A stretch of DNA of 9,816 bases from Clostridia bacterium (lineage in GTDB: Bacteria > Bacillota > Clostridia > Oscillospirales > CAG-272). A program made the position numbers and the translations under genes. Below the pieces are notes generated by a model. That model was given only the letters and a program-made list of their open reading frames with translations. It was not told the DNA's origin and made no database searches. This document shows positions 5,661-9,816 of this stretch, piece by piece. The stretch spans positions 1-9,816 of the forward strand of contig JAFTIV010000166.1 in assembly GCA_017456685.1 (NCBI GenBank), written 5' to 3'. The first letter of the stretch is position 1; every line of letters starts with the position of its first letter.

Positions 5661-5685
5661 AAATCCTCGCAAAATGTGGCGAGGA
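5658..5685 (-). terminator. Hairpin between the membrane protein gene and mgsA
   Basis: TCCTCGC (5664-5670) and GCGAGGA (5679-5685) are perfect arms with an 8-nt loop. On the + strand no T-run follows, so there it would be an intercistronic hairpin, perhaps an mRNA stability or processing element. On the - strand the stem is followed by TTTTTATAG, which fits an intrinsic terminator against antisense read-through from the right. Confidence 0.4.
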
Positions 5686-5709
5686 GTGTACGAAAATAAG
5701 GATTTTAAT

Positions 5710-6072
5710 ATGAAAATAGCACTAATTGCACACGACAAGAAAAAGAACGATATGATAAGGCTCGCGATTGAATACAAGGATGTTCTTGCTAAGCACGAGC
5801 TTTATGCGACAGGAACAACGGGAACTCTTGTGATGGGAGAGACGGGACTTAGCGTTCATAGAATGAAAAGCGGACCACTCGGTGGCGACCAGCAAATCGG
5901 CTCAATGGTAGCCGAGGGCGACCTCGACCTTGTAATCTTCCTTCGCGACCCACTCACCTCACAGCCTCACGAGCCTGATGTTTCAGCACTCCTAAGGCTT
6001 TGCGATGTTCAGTCAATCCCACTTGCAACAAATGTCGCAAGCGCAAAAATCATTCTTTCTACACTTAAATAA
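5710..6072 (+). CDS. mgsA: Methylglyoxal synthase
   Basis: This 120-residue cytoplasmic enzyme converts dihydroxyacetone phosphate to methylglyoxal and phosphate, a bypass of lower glycolysis used when sugar phosphates build up. Family motifs are complete: [10 protein letters not shown] (3-12, H8), ATGTTG (33-38), [11 protein letters not shown] (54-64, D60 the catalytic base), FLRDPL (77-82, D80) and PHEPD (86-90, H87, D90). These match H19, D71, D91, H98 and D101 of the E. coli enzyme. The ATG at 5710 is chosen because it gives the family's usual MKIALIAHD start, with AAGG 8 nt upstream. An in-frame ATG at 5674 lies inside the preceding hairpin and would add 12 unrelated residues. It is the last gene of the soj operon, followed by a strong terminator. 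A direct link with chromosome segregation is not evident. Confidence 0.95.
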   Translation: MKIALIAHDKKKNDMIRLAIEYKDVLAKHELYATGTTGTLVMGETGLSVHRMKSGPLGGDQQIGSMVAEGDLDLVIFLRDPLTSQPHEPDVSALLRLCDVQSIPLATNVASAKIILSTLK

Positions 6073-6076
6073 ATAA

Positions 6077-6114
6077 AAAAAGAGCATTACGGGTGTGTCC
6101 GTAATGCTCTTTTT
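6077..6114. terminator. Strong bidirectional intrinsic terminator
   Basis: AAAAAGAGCATTACGG (6077-6092) and CCGTAATGCTCTTTTT (6099-6114) are perfect 16-bp inverted arms around a GTGTGT loop. It starts 4 bp after the mgsA stop and lies 16 bp beyond the end of the convergent lipoprotein gene, so it serves both transcripts. Confidence 0.92.
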
Positions 6115-6130
6115 GCTTCTGTGTGATTGA

Positions 6131-7063
6131 TTAACCGTTGTAGCCGAAATTAACCTCTGCAGTACAGCCCTCGGTCCAGGACGCATTCCAAGCGCTTGGC
6201 TGACCGCTGAGCCTACAGTTGATTTTGGTAAGAGAGGCGCATTGATAGAATACACCATAGCCCATTCCGCCGATTGTTTTTGGAATTATGATCTCGGTCA
6301 TCGCGCAACCAAGGAACACCGTGCGCCCGATTATTCGAACACCCTCCTCGATTGTGACCTCTACAAGAGAGGTGCATTTAAGGAAAGCGCCATCGCTTAT
6401 TGTTGTAACTGTGCCAGGGATAACTATGCTTGTAAGCGAGGTGCAGTATGAAAACGCCTGCGAGCCAAGGAAGGTAAGTGAGCTTGACATATCGACGCTT
6501 TGAAGCGAGGTGCAATCTCTAAAGGCATTTGCTTCAATTGAGTCAAGGGTATCTGGCAAGGTGATGCTCTTAAGGGCAGAGCAACCGTAAAATGCGCTAT
6601 CACCTATAGAAAGCAGACTTTCGCCAAGAGAGATGCTCTCAAGCGCGGTGCAATTATAAAACGCATATGAGCCAACTGAGGTGATTGTGTCGGGCAGAGT
6701 GACTGTTTTTATTGTGTTGCGACCCTGAAAGGCATTATCTGTTATTGCGACAACGGGCTTGCCCTTGTATGTATCTGGAACTACAATGTCAGCATCCTTT
6801 GCGCTTCCTATGCCGATTACTGCGTAGGTGCTTGAGTCGTATGGAGAGAACGCGAGCCCCTCTGTGCCAAGGGTAGTGTCGTCAAATTCGTCGCTTGAGC
6901 TTTCCTCGCTCTCTTCGTCCTCGTCGTCCCTGCCTGGGAAGTCTATTTTAGATGAGGCGCCCTCGTCCTCGTCCTCGTCGTCATCCTCGTCCTTGTCGTT
7001 ACCGCACGCGATAAGCGAGAGGCAGAGAAGAAGCGCGAGTAATAAAATTAAAAATCTTTTCAT
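6131..7063 (-). CDS. BspA-like leucine-rich-repeat lipoprotein
   Basis: This is a 310-residue predicted surface lipoprotein. A type II signal peptide (MKRFLILLLALLLCLSLIAC) ends in lipobox L17-I-A-C20. A very acidic Asp/Glu/Ser linker follows (about 22-66), encoded by a GAC/GAG-rich repetitive stretch. From about 95 to 290 there are eight repeats of the BspA/LRR_5 type, each about 23 residues with an AF-x-x-C core (NAFQG, YAFYNC, SAFYGC, NAFRDC, QAFSYC, GAFLKC, TVFLGC, GVFYQC) followed by TSLTSIxIP-like strands. Such proteins bind host or bacterial partners; the ligand here is unknown. AAGGA lies about 9 nt before the ATG. It follows the rhamnosidase gene by 41 bp on the same strand, so the two probably share a transcript ending at 6077-6114. 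It is not large enough to be a full multi-domain BspA adhesin. Confidence 0.9.
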   Translation of the reverse strand: MKRFLILLLALLLCLSLIACGNDKDEDDDEDEDEGASSKIDFPGRDDEDEESEESSSDEFDDTTLGTEGLAFSPYDSSTYAVIGIGSAKDADIVVPDTYKGKPVVAITDNAFQGRNTIKTVTLPDTITSVGSYAFYNCTALESISLGESLLSIGDSAFYGCSALKSITLPDTLDSIEANAFRDCTSLQSVDMSSSLTFLGSQAFSYCTSLTSIVIPGTVTTISDGAFLKCTSLVEVTIEEGVRIIGRTVFLGCAMTEIIIPKTIGGMGYGVFYQCASLTKINCRLSGQPSAWNASWTEGCTAEVNFGYNG

Positions 7064-7104
7064 TTGAAATTTTCCTTTATAAACAATATAAATGCTTTTT
7101 AAGC

Positions 7105-9297
7105 CTAAAGAGCACAGCTAAGGGTTGTCTCGCCTGCGCTTACCTCGTAAATTTCGTCGTTTGGAAGGTGGATAACCTTGCGCACGCCCTCGGCTGATTT
7201 TATGTGAATTGTGAACACATCTGCGACCTTTTTCCAAGAAACGAACACATCGCCTGCAATTGTGGAGACTGTTCCTCGTGCGCTATCTCTGTCGGCTATG
7301 TATGGCTTGATAGAAACCGATTTTTCAGCCACATCATAGGTTCTAACACCAAGAACGGTTGCGCTAAACTCGTAAATTGCGAGCGCGCCCCACGCGTGAC
7401 ATTCGCTACGGGACTCTGTCGGTGTTTCGGGGATTGTGGTGCAGTTGAGCTTGATGAGGTTGCGATAAAGCTCCATCATATGCTTTGTTTGGTCATACAT
7501 TCCAGCCACCTCAAGGGCGCGGAAATAGAAATATGCAAAGGCGAAGGTGCTCTTTGCCTCGATATTTAGAGAATTAGTCATTATTTTCTTGGCACGCGCG
7601 GGCGAGGCAACACCTGCAAGGGTACACCAGGTCTGCATATGCTGAGAATAATAGATGTGATTTGTGTCGTCGGCGTAAAGACCTCTTTTTGCATCCCAGA
7701 AAACCTCGTTAGTTTTCTTGATAAGGCTATTTGCAAGGGTGAGGTATTCCCTTGCCACATCGCGCCTACCGCAAACGACATTCAATTTTGATGCACACTT
7801 AAGGAAGTATGCGAGCATAGGGTTATAAATACCGATAACCCCCTCGTAAACACCGAGAGGAACACCGCCCTCACAGCCTCTTTCTTGGTCGTAAACCCAA
7901 GGCTTAGACCAGTCAATGAAGTTCCAGTATTTGCTCTGTGCAACGAGCCCGTCGTCGCCTATATGCTGTCTAAACCACTCAATTACACCATCAATTGCGC
8001 GAAGGTGCTTGCTAACAAGGGCTGTGTCGCCAAAGCGAATGTAGTGAGAGTACACCATAAAGATGAAATAGAGCTGGAAGGACGGAATGTGCTGGTCGGG
8101 AGTAGCTGGGGTTCTTGACGGCATAAGACCATTGGAGAGCTGTGCGTGTGCGAAGTCGTCCATACACTTTCTTGCAAGGCGGTCATCGTCGGTCAGCTGA
8201 TAATTAAAGAGCATCTGTGTCGAGGAATCCATACAGTATTGTAGTTGCTCATAGAACGGGCAATCCTCGTAGGTCTCGTGCATACAGCGCTGAAGGGTGC
8301 GTACGCTCATCTCCCAGAGCTTGTTGTCCTGCTCTGTGCCGAAATCGTAGTCGGTGCGCACGGTCATAGGGTAGTTTACCTCAAGGAAGCTATCGAGCTT
8401 TATCGACACATCTCCCTCAATATCGACCTTTATAAAGCGGAAGCAACGGAAATAGAATGCCTCATAGACAAACTCTCCGTCAACCTCGATTGTATCAGCC
8501 ATCTTGTCATAATAGGGAAGGCTTCTGTCGGTGCGGTCGCGGTAGGTTTTCCAGTTGCCCGAGTCGAAGCACTCAAAATATTTAAGCGTTACCTTGCCCT
8601 TGCCACTAAATTTAAAGCGAGGGAAGCCAAAGGTCAGGTATTTTGCCTCGTAAAATTCGCCATCAAAGGTGATTATGTCGCTCTTTTCCTTGAAATCGAG
8701 CATAGGAATAGGGCGCTCGTGTAGGAAAAGCCTGTTTGTGCCACCCCACCAGTAGTGGTCAGCCTCTCCGTTTGAAACTCCACAGCGCTCAACGGCATTT
8801 TCGTACTCGCATTCCATTACCGCCTTGGCGCTTACAGCCTCAATAGGGCTTGCAGAGTTGCAATCTCCCGAGGTCTTGAGCTCTATTCCGTCAACGCGAG
8901 CAACGAGCCACGATTTATCGGTCTTTACCGACACATCTCCGCATCTAAGCTCCATAATGAGCAGGGCAGAGCCAACGCGAACAACTCCGTCGATTGAGCC
9001 CCAAAGGCTCTCAACATCTGTTTCGGGAAGCTGAAGCACCTCGACGAAAATCTCATTCTCGCCCACTCTTAGGTAGTCCGTGACCGATACTGTGTCAAAA
9101 TATGTTTTCTCGCGCGTGCCCTTACAAGGACCTACGCATACGAATTTTCCATTTATAAATAACTTATAGCGCGCCTGTGCGCTAATTTCAACAGTCGCCT
9201 CGGCAACTGTGTCAAGCGAAAAGCTCCTTTTGAAATAGTAAAGCCTCATTGCGGTGTCGCTTGAGCTCTTATGTGTAATCCAACTGCAATCCTTCAT
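7105..9297 (-). CDS. Alpha-L-rhamnosidase-like glycoside hydrolase (GH78)
   Basis: This is a 730-residue protein resembling GH78 inverting alpha-L-rhamnosidases, which remove terminal rhamnose from plant glycosides or polysaccharides. The N-terminal beta-sandwich includes ARYKLFINGKFVCVGPCKG (about 42-60). An (alpha/alpha)6 barrel spans about 320-655 and a C-terminal beta-domain about 660-730. DCPFYEQLQYCMD (345-357) supplies D345, E350 and D357 with the D-x4-E-x6-D spacing of GH78 catalytic acid motifs, though Tyr replaces the usual RD before the Glu. TTIPE (E624) fits the general-base position, and SECHAW holds the conserved His. No signal peptide is present, so it should act in the cytoplasm on imported oligosaccharides; no transporter lies in the window. 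The start at 9297 has TGGAGAG 6 nt upstream. The longer ATG at 9351 has no ribosome binding site and sits at the predicted transcription start. Exact substrate is uncertain. Confidence 0.88.
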   Translation of the reverse strand: MKDCSWITHKSSSDTAMRLYYFKRSFSLDTVAEATVEISAQARYKLFINGKFVCVGPCKGTREKTYFDTVSVTDYLRVGENEIFVEVLQLPETDVESLWGSIDGVVRVGSALLIMELRCGDVSVKTDKSWLVARVDGIELKTSGDCNSASPIEAVSAKAVMECEYENAVERCGVSNGEADHYWWGGTNRLFLHERPIPMLDFKEKSDIITFDGEFYEAKYLTFGFPRFKFSGKGKVTLKYFECFDSGNWKTYRDRTDRSLPYYDKMADTIEVDGEFVYEAFYFRCFRFIKVDIEGDVSIKLDSFLEVNYPMTVRTDYDFGTEQDNKLWEMSVRTLQRCMHETYEDCPFYEQLQYCMDSSTQMLFNYQLTDDDRLARKCMDDFAHAQLSNGLMPSRTPATPDQHIPSFQLYFIFMVYSHYIRFGDTALVSKHLRAIDGVIEWFRQHIGDDGLVAQSKYWNFIDWSKPWVYDQERGCEGGVPLGVYEGVIGIYNPMLAYFLKCASKLNVVCGRRDVAREYLTLANSLIKKTNEVFWDAKRGLYADDTNHIYYSQHMQTWCTLAGVASPARAKKIMTNSLNIEAKSTFAFAYFYFRALEVAGMYDQTKHMMELYRNLIKLNCTTIPETPTESRSECHAWGALAIYEFSATVLGVRTYDVAEKSVSIKPYIADRDSARGTVSTIAGDVFVSWKKVADVFTIHIKSAEGVRKVIHLPNDEIYEVSAGETTLSCAL

Positions 9298-9359
9298 TTT
9301 TTTCTCTCCAAGGGTGATTTTTGACGCGTTTTTAGACACAAGGTCGCGCATCTAATTTA

Positions 9360-9388
9360 ATTGTACGAGAAAAAACACCGCTTGTCAA
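9360..9388 (-). promoter_or_regulatory. Sigma-A promoter of the rhamnosidase-lipoprotein unit
   Basis: Read on the - strand, TTGACA (9388-9383) and TACAAT (9365-9360) are separated by exactly 17 bp, close to the perfect consensus. Transcription should start near 9353, giving a leader of about 55 nt before the ATG at 9297. No clear operator palindrome is visible around it. Confidence 0.8.
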
Positions 9389-9419
9389 TACGAAAAATAA
9401 AAGAAATCGAAAAAATCTC

Positions 9420-9448
9420 TTGACATATTTAATAATATATTATAAAAT
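9420..9448 (+). promoter_or_regulatory. Sigma-A promoter of rny
   Basis: TTGACA (9420-9425) is a perfect -35 box. TAAAAT (9443-9448) lies 17 bp further on, in very A/T-rich DNA, and several overlapping TATAAA/TATTAT words are alternative -10 boxes. It is divergent from the rhamnosidase promoter, with only about 30 bp between the two -35 boxes. Confidence 0.7.
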
Positions 9449-9468
9449 TAAGATGTGTAGATATGCTC

Positions 9469-9522
9469 GCGAAAAGATTTGCCTTAGCTTTTCGCTATTT
9501 ACATAACGCGCATTTGTGCGCG
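9469..9522 (+). promoter_or_regulatory. Two stem-loops in the rny leader
   Basis: GCGAAAAG/CTTTTCGC (9469-9476, 9488-9495, 11-nt loop) and CGCGCA-tttg-TGCGCG (9507-9522) are perfect stems in the roughly 110-nt untranslated leader. Neither is followed by a T-run and the ribosome binding site at about 9548-9554 is free. They could stabilise the mRNA or be cleavage sites for RNase Y itself; this is inference. Confidence 0.4.
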
Positions 9523-9563
9523 CAAAACATTTAAGGAAATAAAAAAGAAAGGAGAACCGTATT

Positions 9564-9816
9564 ATGTTAGTTATTGGAATAGTAATCGGTGCTTGCGTTG
9601 GTGCAATCATCGGTGTACTTATGGGTTATGTTATAAGAAAAAAATCCGCCGAAAAGCGCATAGGCTCGGCAGAGGCACAGGCAAGAAAGCTTCTTGAGGA
9701 TGCTATGAGAAATGCAGAGTCCAAGCGCAAGGAAATGATTCTTGAAGCAAAGGAACAAATACTTACTGACAAAAACGACTTTGACAACGAGGTGAAGGAG
9801 CGCAGGGGCGAGCTTA
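9564..9816 (+). CDS. rny: Ribonuclease Y, N-terminal part (runs off the window)
   Basis: The first 84 residues are present. A single membrane anchor (about 2-24, MLVIGIVIGACVGAIIGVLM) is followed by a basic RKKSAEKR turn and a long charged coiled coil (SAEAQARKLLEDAMRNAE..., ILEAKEQILTDKNDF, VKERRGEL), the standard start of RNase Y. This membrane-bound endoribonuclease initiates bulk mRNA decay in Bacillota. The KH and HD domains expected after residue 200 lie outside the window. AAAGGAG lies 9 nt before the ATG. It has its own promoter and a structured leader. A different coiled-coil membrane protein is possible but the N-terminal pattern is very typical. Confidence 0.9.
   Translation, partial: MLVIGIVIGACVGAIIGVLMGYVIRKKSAEKRIGSAEAQARKLLEDAMRNAESKRKEMILEAKEQILTDKNDFDNEVKERRGEL

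Noticed and set aside
5674..5709. Upstream ATG start for mgsA
   Set aside because: It lies in the loop of a hairpin and would add 12 residues before the conserved MKIALIAHD start.
8245..8724. 159-codon + strand open frame
   Set aside because: It lies fully antisense to the well-supported rhamnosidase gene; a shadow frame with no family features.

Overview
The window looks like a chromosome segment from a low-to-mid GC Bacillota (Firmicutes), most likely a member of class Clostridia. The reasons are the trio Noc + Soj(ParA) + Spo0J(ParB) with parS sites, strong AGGAGG-type ribosome binding sites, sigma-A promoters with TTGACA/TATAAT-like boxes, and a typical Bacillota RNase Y gene at the right edge. 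The genus cannot be fixed from the sequence. The Noc/Soj/Spo0J arrangement suggests a position near the replication origin.

Layout, left to right. (1) Positions 1-582 have no gene: a polypyrimidine tract, an inverted repeat near 190, a purine-rich stretch, and a possibly structured leader before noc. (2) 583-1389 (+) encodes a Noc-type ParB paralogue. (3) 1411-1677 holds five closely spaced parS-like 16-mers. All face the same way and all carry a change in the left half-site that makes some of them look like chimeras of parS and the Noc-binding site. (4) About 1680-3390 is a 1.7-kb stretch without a convincing gene. It holds hairpins, three TTTTCCAC boxes resembling DnaA boxes, a modular GAAAT-linked hairpin repeat, four consecutive stem-loops, a near-symmetrical terminator and a ten-copy 28/29-bp tandem array. 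(5) A sigma-A promoter at 3392-3421 drives a tight + strand operon: soj (3524-4306), parB (4303-5187, ATGA overlap), an unrecognised two-helix membrane protein (5187-5660, TAATG overlap) and mgsA, methylglyoxal synthase (5710-6072). The operon ends at a strong bidirectional terminator (6077-6114). (6) On the - strand, a GH78-type alpha-L-rhamnosidase (7105-9297) is followed by a BspA-like leucine-rich-repeat lipoprotein (6131-7063), an accessory two-gene unit transcribed from a strong promoter at 9360-9388. (7) A divergent promoter at 9420-9448 leads, through a structured leader, into the start of rny (RNase Y), which runs off the window.

How it fits together: ParB (Spo0J) should load on the parS cluster and, with Soj ATPase, organise and segregate the origin. 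Noc should use a related CTP-clamp mechanism to block division over the nucleoid. The two carry different specificity residues (R-T-D-G versus Q-K-R-R at the four positions known to separate ParB from Noc), and the local sites are intermediate between the two known targets. This, together with the large repeat-rich non-coding region that could hold origin functions, is the most interesting part of the window. The rhamnosidase and lipoprotein genes look like niche (glycan-use, surface) cargo next to this core region.
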